NCBI GenBank assembly: GCA_032207245.1
Contig: CM063510.1
Span: 43,161,056 to 43,225,055, forward strand
Origin: Pardosa pseudoannulata
Taxonomy: Eukaryota; Arthropoda; Arachnida; Araneae; Lycosidae
Length of the DNA stretch: 64,000 nt
Reading direction: 5' to 3'
Below are positions 12,228 to 24,260 of the stretch, piece by piece. The position numbers and the translations under genes were made by a program. How positions within the stretch are numbered: the first letter of the stretch is position 1; each line of letters opens with the position of its first letter. The notes under the pieces are model-generated. The model was not told the origin of the DNA. It made no database searches and saw nothing but the letters and a program-made list of their open reading frames with translations.

Positions 12228-12953
12228 GATGTACCGATGTACTTTCCGACGATGGTCAGCACATGCACGCACAGCTGTGAAAGAAATTTCCAAGAAGAAT
12301 TCATGTGCAGCTGTTGACTTCGAGTTGTAGTGGGGACCCTTGTGGAGGAGTTATAGATCACGGAATGGCACAAGCGTAACAGTCAAGCCCAGACAGAGAT
12401 GTAACCGTGTTTTATGGCGCAGAGGCTAAAAAATGTCAGCTTTCACAAAAGGGGATATTTTAATGAGCCCACCTGCAAGGGTGGAGATGTGGGAAAATTT
12501 TACCAGCAAGTGATTGACAAAGAAGAAAAAGGTGCGTTAAAACCGAGGTGATGAGTTGTTAAAGAGTGAAGAAATGAGAGTCGAAGTCGGGATTCAAGAG
12601 TTGCCGGACATCGAAATTCCGTGCCTGCACGTCCACACGCCAGCATCGACATACAACATGACTGCCCAGCCTGCTTTCCTGTAATTACTGAAGATAAACT
12701 TCATAATTATTCATACAAATTACCTTGGGTCTCAGATTATCGATTAAGGAATAACGTATAAAAACAAAAAGAAAATTGTAATGAATTGTGGTATAATGAT
12801 AAACGTCGAGTAATGAATGATATATATGTTAATCCAGAAATAATGTCTGTAAATAATGTACATAATAAATGTTTTAGTCCAAATATAACATATTTTCACT
12901 GTGTTTCCTCTTTGTAAACAACACTGGTGTTAGTAAGTAAATTACAACAAAGA
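12228..12953 (+). repeat. Insert in unit D, partly related to the mariner locus at 26.8-27.2 kb
   Basis: 12228-12610 is the reverse complement of about 26840-27235: shared segments around the atgtacttt-cgatggtca start, gtggggaccctt, and atgagcccacct. The rest (12610-12953) is not recognised. The closed paralog (unit C near 9975) reads straight through, so the whole block is an insertion. Frames are full of stops. Confidence 0.55.
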
Positions 12954-12979
12954 GTTTTAACAGAAAACACTTCTTTAAT

Positions 12980-13101
12980 TCTTAGATTTTTTGGCTGGGA
13001 ATAATATATGAAAGATTGAGAATGGGAAGAGGAGAAATATTCTTAGATTTTTTGGCTGGGAATAATATATGAAAGATTGAGAATGGGAAGAGGAGAAATT
13101 G
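12980..13101 (+). repeat. 61-bp direct tandem duplication
   Basis: The segment beginning tcttagattttttggctggg occurs at 12980 and again at 13041, ending each time in agaggagaaat. The corresponding part of units A and C is present once. Confidence 0.9.
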
Positions 13102-13229
13102 TAAGATATACTTTAAGCTTAATGATTTTGAGATATTATAAACACACATTTATATATGACGACGTGTGAATGCAATTAGAATTTTGACTGATATGGAAAC
13201 TTTGGTCTAGGTTTTTTTTTTAATTTTCA

Positions 13230-13990
13230 GGTTGACTTATATGATTACAGTTAGCTATGTTATTAATATAGCTTAAGTATTCTCAATCACATGCATCATA
13301 TAAAAAATTTCTGCTCTGTAGTAAAGTACAATGCTCTTTCATGTATATAAAAATACCGAAAGTACAAACATTAGTTTAATAATTTTGTTTGATACTTTTG
13401 CTAACATCATCGGAAGTGATTATCCACGAGTATTGTATATAAATTTTCTATTCTGTAGAATGGAATAGTTATTCATTTATTTAAAAAAATGTCGGCAAGT
13501 ACAACATTTAAAACTTAATAAATTTGATGCAGTTTGCTATTCTACAATTTTATAACTAAATGCATAAAAAAGAGGTTTTATTATATAACAGTTTTGAGAA
13601 ACTGAGCTGCTGTAAATAACCAAAATATTTTTGCGCTGTATCAATTAATCTTGGAAAATATAAAAGCATTAAACTTTTCTTTAAACCTGTCCGTAAATAA
13701 ACTTTCTATTTTCTTTCTAATTGCTTACATAGAATTAATTATAGTAACTAATTTGCTAGAAGCATAACAAGAAAAGAAATCGATGAAACAATAAGTCATT
13801 CAAACCACACACAGCAGTACAATACAAGAAAGTGGGAAATATTCATCATTTTACTTGTATCATTTCATTAAAAAATTTTTGCTTCCACGTTACCTTTTGT
13901 AAGTATTATCTAGATTTCTATCTGTTTTATATTTTTTAGAACTTATGTTTAAATATAATCAATAATAAGTCCTTATTTAACCCCTATCTA
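13230..13990 (+). repeat. Segmental duplication flank, copy 2
   Basis: 13235-13680 matches 2510-2985, and 13890-13990 matches 2410-2510, with order changed and about 200 bp of unmatched sequence between. Confidence 0.72.
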
Positions 13991-14111
13991 CTCTCCTATA
14001 AAATATTTATACAGGAATTTCATTGCTATGTATGTCGTTAAAAACATAATGCGTGTGATAAAAATTTCAGAACCACTGCCCTAGTTTATTCTTAAGTTTC
14101 GATTTTGAACA

Positions 14112-14270
14112 GTATAGTCAACTTTTTTGCTACACGGGTAATGAGACCAGGGCTTACAGTTTAAAGTCCAGTCTAAATGGCTACGATTATACATGTCTAC
14201 TCTGGAATTCGAACCCAAGATATCAAGTAATAAAGATCAAGTATTCTACCTATAAAGCATCATATGGAAC
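14112..14270 (-). mobile_element. SINE-1, diverged copy
   Basis: The body 'gggtaatgagaccagggctta' and the degenerate head with a B-box-like ggaattcgaaccc are recognisable. The tail 'tatagtcaacttttttgct' is at the left. Confidence 0.7.
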
Positions 14271-16655
14271 CTATATTTAAGTAAGAAATACAAAGGAATA
14301 TAACAAGTGGATTTCTTACTTTTTAAATTTTTCATAATCCATTAGCTTTTCTATACAGGTATAATGTTTTATTTACAGAATAAAAATATGAAGTGTATAA
14401 ATGTAAAATAAATACTCAAAATATAAGTAATCATAATAGAAATTTAGTAATTTTTAATACGTAGTACCAAATCAATCTCAAAACCTTAATAAATACACCT
14501 TACATGGTAACATGTACCTGTTGAAACAGCAGCAGATTCAGTTTATGATTCGTTTTTACTTTGAAAAATACCCAAATTTCTCATAATATTGAACATTTTT
14601 CAATCAATTAAAGGCCTTATGACAAATCAACTTAACTTCACAATATTGCTTGAAAATCTTCAATGTAACCCAAAAAATTTGCACATTCCTTCACCAGTAA
14701 AATGCATTTATTTCTGATGATATTTTTCTATCTACGACACGGGATCTAAATTTTTTCATAAAACAATGCCTCGCAATACTTTTATAGAAATTCCTAAGTA
14801 TTTACGGCTTGAACTTATAAAATTCAGAAAGATTTCTGGTAAGTTTGTTCTAGTATCATAAATTTTATACATGTTTAATGAAAAGTATTTTTCTTATAAA
14901 CCAGTGAATCCCTTTCGCTGAAGAAATCTGTTAATATAAAGCAATTTGAAAAATTCCATAATATATACTTCAAAATCCGGATGCAGTCGAGATTAAATTA
15001 TTATTAATAACTGACGTTTGGTCAAAATATTTGCTAGACATTAAATATTCCCTCCATAATTAGAAACATAGTTTTCACAATTAAAAAAAAATCTATTGAT
15101 GCCACCGTTCTGGAATATTTAATACACCACTGTGACACTATACTTGAACATAAATTAACAAGTATATGTTGACGTATGATAATACTTAAAAATCACCTAG
15201 TCTGGAACTGTGTTCAATCCATGTATTTTACCTCTAGGCAATAGGTCAAAAGAAAACAAAAATACTAATAGTTCGATGATATCGAAATTTTGAATTCTTC
15301 AATAAACCATTGTAATTTATATAAATTGTAATTCATCAATGCTCATTTCTCATTTCCTTTGACATGTCTACTGTTGAGGAATCTTACAGGAAACTTTTAA
15401 ATTGAATTTACACTATAGAATAATAATTAGTCATGGTAATATGTACTATAATTACTATTAGTTCTTCAAAATTTAGTCCTACCCTATTTACGGAATTTAC
15501 AGCACAACCATTCGTAGTGAAATCTGTATCTCTTCACAACTTCAGTATATAAATACTTAACATACGCTGATGATTTCATAGGTATAGAATCAAGGACAGT
15601 CTAATTCAGAACACGGAAGGTTATTCAAAGGTAAATTATTTATCGTGTGGGCTGAAAAGCACCAGAAAGTCATGTAAAATAAAGTTAGATGATGTAATGT
15701 AGATCACAGTTTAATACGTTTTGATACGGGAATTTTCAATTACATTATTGCTCTTACATTGAAAATTTATAAATGGGTACTTATATACATATAAAATCAC
15801 TAGAAGATAGATAAATGTTATTTTATAGCATTTGAATTCCAACATTAATTAGTAAGTGAAGTGTTTGCTAGATCATTAAAATTATATTTCCGAAATCATT
15901 AAACTTTACAGCATTTGCACATTGAAAATTATTGATGATGATTACAAAACTGACAAGATATTTTAAAAACGAGTACATTGATTTCTAAGCACCTTTGATA
16001 GAAATTTAAACATTCAAGTATATATATTTGTCTAGTATCCTTATCTTGAACAGTACTTCAGTTTATTCTTTTTCTAGAGAAAACTCAAGATTTAACCTCT
16101 CAAAAGAATAATTAAACTTTTTTTTCTAGTACGATATGTGCATGAAATGTTGTTTAAATTGTCGGGATCTATTTTCGTTACTCTTACAATGTTTAGAACT
16201 TTTTATATAGATCAAAGTTAATGATTTTCTAGAAACACATCCCTATGGAAAATATCTCTTGCTCTCTTTGTGATTTTTAAATGTCAAACTGACAGAAAAT
16301 CTTACTCTAGAGATATATTTAAGTAGAATCTAAGATGTCAAATTTTAGTTAGGAAATATAATTTAAATTTGTGAGCAATATAACTTAAAAGATAAAAAAC
16401 TTAAAATTCCAAATTGTTAGGAGTATTTTTAAGCTCATAATCTTTTCGTAAATTATGGTAGGTGAACACTGAAGTGTACACATAGAATTTAAAATTTCCT
16501 CTGAGGTCTATCATTAAGAAACAATGTTTTGAATTCAAATTATGACAAAATATGGACAATTACAAATTTCCTTAATTTTCTGTAGTTATAAAAATTGTCT
16601 TATACATAATACTATTAAGAAAAACGGTCTTACTATAGAAATAAATCATATATAT
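14271..16655. other. AT-rich stretch; short foldback-related segment only
   Basis: No gene seen. 14512-14580 (around acagcagcagattcagtttat) resembles the inverted-repeat arms of the foldback element at 54.8 kb, and the segment at about 14610 shares 'caattaaaggcc' with the 6-7 kb duplication. Otherwise featureless. Confidence 0.5.
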
Positions 16656-16658
16656 ATA

Positions 16659-17214
16659 CAGGGTGTTTCAAAAATGACCGGTATATTTGAAAAATTAATA
16701 AAAACTAAACGGACAGTGATAGAAATTCAGTTTATTGTAATATGCTTGGGACAATAGTAAATTTTCAGGCAGACAAACTTTAAAATTACTTACAATATTC
16801 CACAACAGATGGCGATGCAGTTTGGAAAATTCTAAACTACGATATTTGTCTATGGGGACTCTTAAAAGACCAAGTGTACCGCCACTGTCTAGAAACAAAA
16901 GAATAACTGGAACAGTATAACTGTTCTGCATGTGAAGCAATCCCTCCTGAGATATTTACACGGGTTTCTGATAATTTCGTTCTGAGAATACGTCATATTT
17001 TTGTTGCGCATGGTAGATATCTGGAAAATATCGTAGTTTAGATTTTTCTACACTGCAGCGTCATCTGTTGTAGAACATTGTAACTAATTTTGAAAGTTTG
17101 TCTGCCTAAAAATTTTATATTGTTCCAAGCATATTGCAATAATCGTATTTCTATTACTGTCATTTTAGTTTTTATTGATTTTCCAAACACACCGATAATT
17201 TTTGAAATACCTTG
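16659..17214 (+). mobile_element. IS630/Tc1-mariner-like element with about 190-bp inverted repeats
   Basis: Flanked by TA. The outer ends are CAGGGTGTTTCAAAAATGAC and the complement CAAGGTATTTCAAAAATTAT. The inverted match continues inward to about 16850 at the left and from about 17027 at the right, so roughly two thirds of the element is foldback. The middle (about 16843-17015) reads on the plus strand, with one stop, as a transposase C-terminus (FLWG-like 'LWGLLKDQVY', then 'AIPPEIFTRVSDNF'). The catalytic part is gone. The two short reading frames at its ends are mirror images created by the repeats. Confidence 0.75.
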
Positions 17215-19560
17215 TATATACAACAGTTTATCTTGCGAGTGTCAAAGATTATACAATACCACTAAATATTGAAGCATGTAATACAGGAAATGCTTAGAGT
17301 AGCAGTATGGGAAAACGATTGCCAGTAAATGGTACAAAATACAGGCATAAATTTTTCTAATTTTTTTTTTATTTTTTGTGACACAGTGAGACAGATCTCA
17401 AATTAGTTTTATTTATTTCTTGTTTATAGCAAAAGTAATCGTTATTTAAAAATATTTAATTTTTACCTACTTTTGCACACATGTTGAACGTTTATTAAAA
17501 AAAATCATCTAAAATTTGTATAGTTTTTTTATTTTAAAGTTCTATTTAAAATTCCATTTCTAAAGTCTTATCATGTTTTCGAATTCATTGTTGTTTATGT
17601 CTCAGTAATAATATGATCGTGTGGACTTTTATTTTTTAAACTTCTCACAGGATTTTAATTTATTTAATTTGTTACTGTGTATTTAAATCGTTGTAGTAAT
17701 TTTTATTTATATTAGTAAAAAAATGATTGTAAAAACTGCGTTAGAGATATCTTACTTTAAGTGTTTTTAATTCATTGTTACTTTTATATACGCTATAGCT
17801 ATGTTGCTTTTATTGAAAACTAATTTATGTAATTTGTTTAGAACAGTTAATCAAGATGGACCATTCATACCGACTTCTGCTGTATTTCAACACTCAGAAA
17901 GATAGTTTTCAAGAAACATATCAAAATACATATGATGAATGGGCTAACAAGGAATGCTGATTAGTAAAGTATACAGCCTCCTTAAGAAATGTTTTCTGTA
18001 ACATAAAATCTTAAGACTTTATCACACATCAACCGGAACATATTAAAAAAATCTTTAGATTTAGTTTACAATTATTTTATTCGGTCAAGAATGTGCAAAC
18101 TTCTCGTGTTATGGAACCGCCGATTTATTCTGTTTCAGGTTAACTTCTTATAAAGATTTTACTAAGTTGAAAATTTTTCTCAATCGTAAGTGAAATTTGC
18201 ATATTCTCCATCAAAAAAAGAAAAATAATAAACTCTTTCTTTTTCAGGTGGAGAAGTAAAAAGGTCTTTAATCATTAAGTTATTTTTTTAAATATATTTA
18301 CGACAATTTTTATTAAAAATAAAGAGTATACATTCTTTTAATTATTTACTTTATCCATTACTTTTAAATTCTTGTTTCGATATTTCAGCCTGTTTTTACA
18401 GACATATTTCGTAATTGCAGTAACAGCCCTATTGTTAATTAATTGCTATTTTTATTAAAGTATCTTTCAAGCAAATTACGGTTTTTATTTTGTATGTAAT
18501 TTGTATTAGGTGACACTTTTTTTAATGTGTTTGATTCTAACTCGTGAATGTAATATATTCAGATAAAGATATGTTTAAAATCTTTCTTATTTAGCAATCA
18601 AAATATTGATCACTGCATACTCCATTACCTTTTCATCGTTAATTTTGCCTTCATTCTTCTTAATAATGTTCTCATGAATCATTACTTTTGACATTCTTGT
18701 AGATTTCAGTTTTAATCAATTCGAATTTCTTTGCGCCATATTTTTTGTAATTCATAAGCAGTTTACACTGACAATGTCCTTAAAATAATTCAAACAAATA
18801 TACGAATTTCATTGGTATTAAAACATCTAGCTAACATTAATTTTTGTTAAACAATGCAATTGCATTTGAATAAATACCATTTTCATTAAAACTTATTTTT
18901 TATTGAATTTGTTTCTCAATTTAATACGGAGACCGGGGACGACCGTTTTGACAGTAAATTAATTTCATTGTTATATCTCTTGTTTATTCCTGTCAATATT
19001 CCTGTCAATTATTCAGGAAGATTATACAATAAAAAATTTTAATTTTTACAGATTTTTATAATAGTTCTAACCTTGTCTGCATAAAAAGGCTGATTCAGTA
19101 ACTTTACTCACTGAAAAATACTAACTTAGCTACTAACTTATGTTGTGTTTTACATTTTTTTATTTATTTATTTATTTTTTTTTTTTTTGGAAGTTGAGGT
19201 ACACAAAAAGAGTTTCATTTCTAAAGGATTTTAGATTTATTTCTAAAGATTTTTTTAAAAATAATTTGTGGTTTAAGGTATGGAAGATTAAGTTAGCTTT
19301 TGAAACGATGGTTGTCAATTCTTTCAAAGAAACCTAACATTTGCGGTTTAAACACTAAAACTGCGGGATTTTCTGTTTACATTTATATAAAATTACATTT
19401 AATTTTAGACTTTATTACTATAATTGATGAAAATAATAACATATTACAATATCTAAAAGTATATATAGTTAGAAACATTTATAGACAACTTTAATGAAAT
19501 TTAGTTTATTATCCTTCAAAGATTTTCACACAGTTTCAGGCGCAGTTTAGGCAACTTTGT
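17215..19560. other. AT-rich stretch without recognisable genes
   Basis: Nothing identified. Short T-rich runs near 17360 and 19155. Frames at 19140-19494 are short and A/T-driven. Confidence 0.6.
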
Positions 19561-19565
19561 ATGTA

Positions 19566-20454
19566 CAGTAGACTCCACTTAATGCGATCGTGGTTAATGT
19601 TATCAATCGCTTATTGTTATCGGAAATCACTTGGTTCCGATTTTCTCTATTCCTTTGTATGTTAAAATTATCCTTTATGTGACCGTTTCATTCGTTAATG
19701 TTATCAGTATTCGAATTTTAACTGGCACAGGAATATTCTCAATGTATTCAGAAGGAATCTATTCTTTTATTTCCCTTCGCTGTTGTTTGAATTTCCGAGA
19801 ATTCTCCCTCTTCAACCTAGGGAAACGGGGAATGATCAAAGGAGTGGGGTATTTAGCGTTCCTGGAAATTTTCAGAAATATGCACACTCTTCTGGTGGTC
19901 AATTGTTGTCAGATAAGTAGAAGGCAACACATGCTAAGTGGAACTGAGAAGGAGCGTATTCACATTTTATGCCTTGCTCGCTTACATGCAGCTTGTCCAT
20001 ATGGAAGCCAGAAAGAGAAATTATTTATCATTAAAACAAAAGATCGAAATTTTAAGTAATTATCACAGGTTACCAAAAATGAGTCAGCTCAATTCTGCAA
20101 AGCAGTTAGACATTCTTCCAGCATTCAGCTTCTGAATTGCATTGACAGTGTTGAAACGGGCAGTACAATACCGCTCAGATGACTTTAAAAAACATTATGA
20201 TTAAGAACAATTTATCAATGAGCTTCTTAGAAAAAATTGTAGACAGTTTACTATTGATTATTTTTTTAAATTATATATACAATTCTTATGTTTTAAAGGA
20301 TACAGTACATAAATATAAGGTGAGTTTTTTTCATTTTAGTTTGAAATGTAGTACGTGTAAATTTATCTAATTTTGCATATAAGTTATTGTTATCAATCGT
20401 TTATTGTTATCGAAATCATGGTGTCAAAATGATCACATTAAGCGGAGTCCACTG
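19566..20454 (+). mobile_element. Deleted pogo/Tigger-type element, copy 1
   Basis: TA-flanked. The terminal inverted repeats are CAGTAGACTCCACTTAATG (left) and the complement CAGTGGACTCCGCTTAATG (right), with 'gttatcaatcgnttattgttatc' repeated in inverted sense inside both ends. It is 889 bp long, against the 2-3 kb typical of pogo elements, and keeps only the start of the transposase. It is about 80-90% similar to 24685-25668 and carries the empty version of the SINE site at about 20280. Confidence 0.82.
20001..20135 (+). pseudogene. pogo transposase N-terminal remnant
   Basis: The 44 residues from the ATG read as the first helix-turn-helix of a CENP-B/pogo-type transposase: the 'SLKQKIEIL' segment, then 'KMSQLNSAKQLDI'. 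The stop comes soon after and the rest of the DNA-binding and DDE domains are deleted. Not functional. Confidence 0.7.
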
Positions 20455-21344
20455 TATATATTTTGTACATTTTCTACATATCGTATTTTAAAGTTAGATG
20501 AAATACCTATAGTTTTGTTTCCACCTTTGGAAGCTTATTAATGAACTATTTTCGCACATGCATAGATTCTTCAATATTTTATTTTCATAGACTTTTATGG
20601 GTGGTAATAAGTAAAAGTCAAGTAATTTATTTCCGTTTTGTTAGTTACTTTAAAATTAGACATAAAATAGTTTTTGGTCGAAATGACTCAACCTGCTGCT
20701 CCCAGTATTAACAATATTCATAAGACTTCAGTTAAGTTGGTCCTGATATCAGAAATTTGCCCCACGTTTAGTAAAATCTGTTAATTTTCTTATAAAGCCA
20801 GTAAGAGCTTACAGCTAAGTACCTATTTACATGAAAGTATATTGCCTAGTTACATATATACTTCAAAACCGGATAAATTTGCATATATAAACTTTAGAAA
20901 CCGGATCAGTATATACTTTAAAACACTTATCAAAAGTTATATTAATTATATACACACATTTTTACTCAATCTTTTGAATCAAGTTGCTTCAATGATTGTT
21001 ATTTTAGTACTAATGAAAAGAAAAATAAAATAGATTTGAAATATAGCCACTAAACAGAATGTAATTCAAAAAACAGTTCTACCTTTCACATTTTTACTCG
21101 CTTAAAACATTCCAAGGTTTTACCTGACCCAGTATGCAAAATTTCATTTAATGTGGAATGCAAAGCTAACACAAATACACCTGTCTTTATAAATGAAATG
21201 AGGATTTATACAAAATTATCTATGCTACTTACGGAAATCTCATGACAGAGTTCAGTATATATATATATAAACATATAGTAAAAGGAAATTTATATCACCT
21301 AAGTAATATATAGAGCATCAGAATATTTATAAATCATCTCTTCT
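20455..21344. other. AT-rich stretch without recognisable genes
   Basis: No feature seen apart from a small (TA)n run at 21255. Confidence 0.6.
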
Positions 21345-21348
21345 TTAA

Positions 21349-21582
21349 CCCTTTCGCGGGCCATTTATTTCTCACTCCGTTTCCAAACTTCCAAACAGAG
21401 CTGCTAATTTTTATTCCATCGATCGAACAATTGATGACACACTGCAAAACCACAGCGGGAATCAGTCTTACCTTCGTTTCAGTAACAAGAGCAATATATT
21501 AGAATGGGTTTTGCGCTTTCTACAGGTGTGTTTTATAAGATCGTGTAAGTGGGAAGTAATCTTCCCACGGCCCACGAAAGGG
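21349..21582. mobile_element. TTAA-flanked MITE (piggyBac type), family 3
   Basis: Perfect TTAA at 21345-21348 and 21583-21586. The terminal inverted repeats are CCCTTTCGCGGGCCA and CCCTTTCGTGGGCCG, 13 of 15 matching. It is 234 bp, GC-richer than its surroundings, with no coding capacity. Confidence 0.92.
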
Positions 21583-21586
21583 TTAA

Positions 21587-22472
21587 GCCGTTCTATGACA
21601 ATAAGAATTCATTTTTCGATTCCCATTAAATAATTATATACATATTATATTTTAAAATTTTTGTCCCTTACTAATTTGTATTAACAAAACCATTTTACAA
21701 AATATATTTATAATATTCAAAAAAAACTGGATAAACATTATACATCAACATTTCAGAAAGTTTTTTTATTATTATGTCAGGATCTGTAAGATAACTTTAG
21801 AGAGAGTTGTAAGCATAAGATTTATTTTAAAATGATCACATTATTTGCAATTAAATGATTTGGACATACATAAATACTAAGATGTAAATTATTTTATTAC
21901 TAATAAGATATAGACTTATTTCTGTTTAAATTTAGAAAAAAAAATATTAAAATTAGAATATTAAATTACCTGTTTATAAGGTATTTCAATAATGGAGTCT
22001 GCAAAATTTTTATTTATATTTAATATTTTATTTTTCCAAATTTTACGGATAGACGTAGTTTTGATAAAACAACCTCTAAAGTTAAAAGTATAAAGAAAGA
22101 GGAAATAATGAACTTACTTAAATAGAGCTCTCAGTGTTGCTATGTTGCACCCTCCATTTGTTGCAATTGTTAATTTCCATTTCTACTTGCAATTTTAAAA
22201 AGAAATGTTGCTCTTCAGATCACATTGTAGAATAACAAAAAAAAAATCTTTCAGATTTTGTGAATGTTTAAACGGTATGGGACTCCTTAAAAAGTGACTG
22301 TATAATTTGTTATTTGCTAGATTTTTAACATTTGAGTGCTTAGTGTTTTATTTTAGGAACAGTTAAAAAAACCATTATTAAAATGTATATGCTATCATGC
22401 AACCATTTTACTTTTTCAATGAAGGCTGATAACAATTCTATAAAAATATCTAACATTTAAAAATATTTGCTC
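21587..22472. other. AT-rich stretch without recognisable genes
   Basis: Nothing identified. Confidence 0.6.
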
Positions 22473-22476
22473 TTAA

Positions 22477-23009
22477 CCCCTTGACATACAAATAAAATGT
22501 GCATCAACGCATCCAAAGGAGGCCATTTAATTTGGCTTGCCTGGCTCACCAGTGATCCCTAAAACATTCCACACTATAAACACTATGATGACCATTTTCA
22601 GCTGCATTCTCATCACCAGAATAGCCTAATGTACTTGCATCGTCACTGTCATATAATGCATCCAACTATAAACATCCCAATATAATGGACTACTTCTGAA
22701 TTTTACTTTACTTAATTATGTACTGTGACGTTCGAGGTGCAAGACCACTGCTATACTGATTACAGCACTCATTGCGATACTTTTCGTTTATTTTCTTGTT
22801 GATGCGATTTTATTTATCGGTGCTGTTGTGGAAGAGGGGGTGGGAGATGCACCTGTAACAATCTGAACAAAATACCATCGATGCCCGATCGAAACACTGA
22901 AAGAATCCAATAATATCCCACCCGGCGTTCGCCGAAGATAGTGCTCGACGAGTCTACAACGGCATAGGAAATGTGCGACAATTTAGAACCGTCATTGTAC
23001 GTCAAGGAG
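22477..23009 (-). mobile_element. TTAA-flanked piggyBac derivative, family 4
   Basis: Perfect TTAA at 22473-22476 and 23010-23013. The ends are CCCCTTGACATACAA and CTCCTTGACGTACAA. On the minus strand around 22545-22665 a frame gives an acidic stretch (DSDDASTLGYSGDENAAE), similar in character to the acidic N-terminal region of piggyBac transposases. So this is probably an internally deleted piggyBac copy, not a pure MITE. The assignment of the acidic piece is an inference. Confidence 0.82.
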
Positions 23010-23090
23010 TTAATTCTAGTGTTGAATTTTGGGGTAATTTTGATTTTCAAACATCGTAGAAGAATGCAGCTTTACAGCGCATACACAGCC

Positions 23091-23265
23091 GGACGATGGC
23101 CGAATGCTTAGGTAGATTATTTTTGGTACCAGAGTTCGTGAATTCGAATTCCACTGTGTCATGTTTGTTCGTGTATTTTCGGAATTGGCTTTAAGCAATA
23201 AGTCCTGATCTTATTAGCTTTCGTTTCAATAAGCAGACGTAACACTCTAACCCAAACTAAACAGT
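23091..23265 (+). mobile_element. SINE-1, plus-strand copy
   Basis: The head is at the left: 'ggacgatggccgaatgctta' (A box) and 'gaattcgaattcc' (B box). The body 'ggaattggctttaagcaataag' follows, then the tail ending in cccaaactaaac. The head and body differ from other copies at many sites. Confidence 0.8.
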
Positions 23266-23629
23266 ATGTCGGGTAAAGGTCTGGCTAAATAACTATATCT
23301 ATTATAAGCTTATTTCCTGTTATTAGAAAGTTTACTTATTATAGCTATATGCCCCTTGACATAGAAATGAAAAGGAATTTTATGCTTCAGAAAAACACTA
23401 TTTACTTTGACTCAACTGAACAGTCAGGTGTAATTTGAGAAATAGAATGTTTTTTTATTTGAATTTATACATAACATTCATTCATACAGTGTAGTTTCTA
23501 TTATTTGTCTTAATTTTTGAATCTATCAGACTCAAATATTGCCTAATATATTATAAAATTTGCCTTGCTTGTTCACTGAATAGTGCTTTCGATGACTCTT
23601 ACTGATTTACTGTTTTATGGTTGCAACTT

Positions 23630-23741
23630 TGTTTGGTTTGGAGCTCTGTGGTCTACTTTTTGCAAGACGAGGGCTAGTGAGACCAAGACCTACTTGCTTA
23701 AAGCCGATTACGAACAGCTACAAACATCCATGACACAGTGG
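23630..23741 (-). mobile_element. SINE-1, partial copy lacking the tRNA head
   Basis: Tail and body only (gagctctgtggtctacttt... to catccatgacacagtggg). It runs directly into the tail of the next SINE-1, so the two form a head-to-tail pair with the first one cut off. Confidence 0.8.
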
Positions 23742-23925
23742 GTTTGGTTTGGTTTGGTTTGGAGCGCTACGGTCTACTGTTTTGCGCACGAGAGCTAATG
23801 AGGACGGGACCTACATTTTAAAGCCGATTCCGAACGGCTACTAGCATCCATGCCAGCAGTGGGATTCGAACCCACGAACTCCGGTTCCGAAGGCCAGCAC
23901 CCTAACCATTAGGGTATCCTTCGAC
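23742..23925 (-). mobile_element. SINE-1, nearly complete copy
   Basis: The (TTTGG)n tail at the left is followed by the full body and a head with intact B box (complement of tgggattcgaaccc). The A box region has changed to 'ccattagggtatcc'. The tail repeat GGTTTGG is present four times. Confidence 0.88.
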
Positions 23926-24042
23926 ATAACTTTGTTATAGCTGCTTTGGGGAAGATGAGAGAGTGAGGCATCTTGAACATTGTAAATGAATCGAAATGGG
24001 TGTTTGAAGGGAGCAACTGAAAAAACTTAAAATATACCAATC

Positions 24043-24260
24043 GGGAGCCCTAGTAAGACAGTCGGTAAAGGCATTAATCGCATAACCAGACGATTGTGAG
24101 TTTGAGGCTTCAGCTGGACAAAGATCTACCGACTTTCGTAAATGATGGCTGGGGCACGTAAAAAAGTTCGTGGCCGCAATGTCCTCTAAGTTCCTAAAGG
24201 ATACTTCTAGCGGTAGCGAGATAATCTTGGGGGTCTACTGATTGCTCCCTGGCTCAAAGT
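24043..24260 (+). mobile_element. SINE-3, tRNA-Met-like head
   Basis: The first 70 bp resemble an elongator tRNA-Met gene: 'ggagccctagtaagacagtc' then 'ggtaaaggca' (A box region), an anticodon arm with 'cgcataaccagacg' (CAT in the loop position), and a B-box-like 'gtgagtttgaggcttc'. The remaining 150 bp (ggggcacgtaaaaaagttcg, 'cttctagcggtagcgagata') do not resemble the SINE-1 body. Only one copy is in this window, so family status is inferred from structure. Confidence 0.55.

Noticed and set aside
19631..20059. 142-codon frame with a homologous 109-codon frame at 24817-25146
   Set aside because: The similarity comes from shared pogo element DNA. The real transposase start is in another frame (20001 and 25124).
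23630..23925. A dimeric SINE family
   Set aside because: Only one head-to-tail pair is seen and the first unit is truncated, so independent insertion is the simpler explanation.
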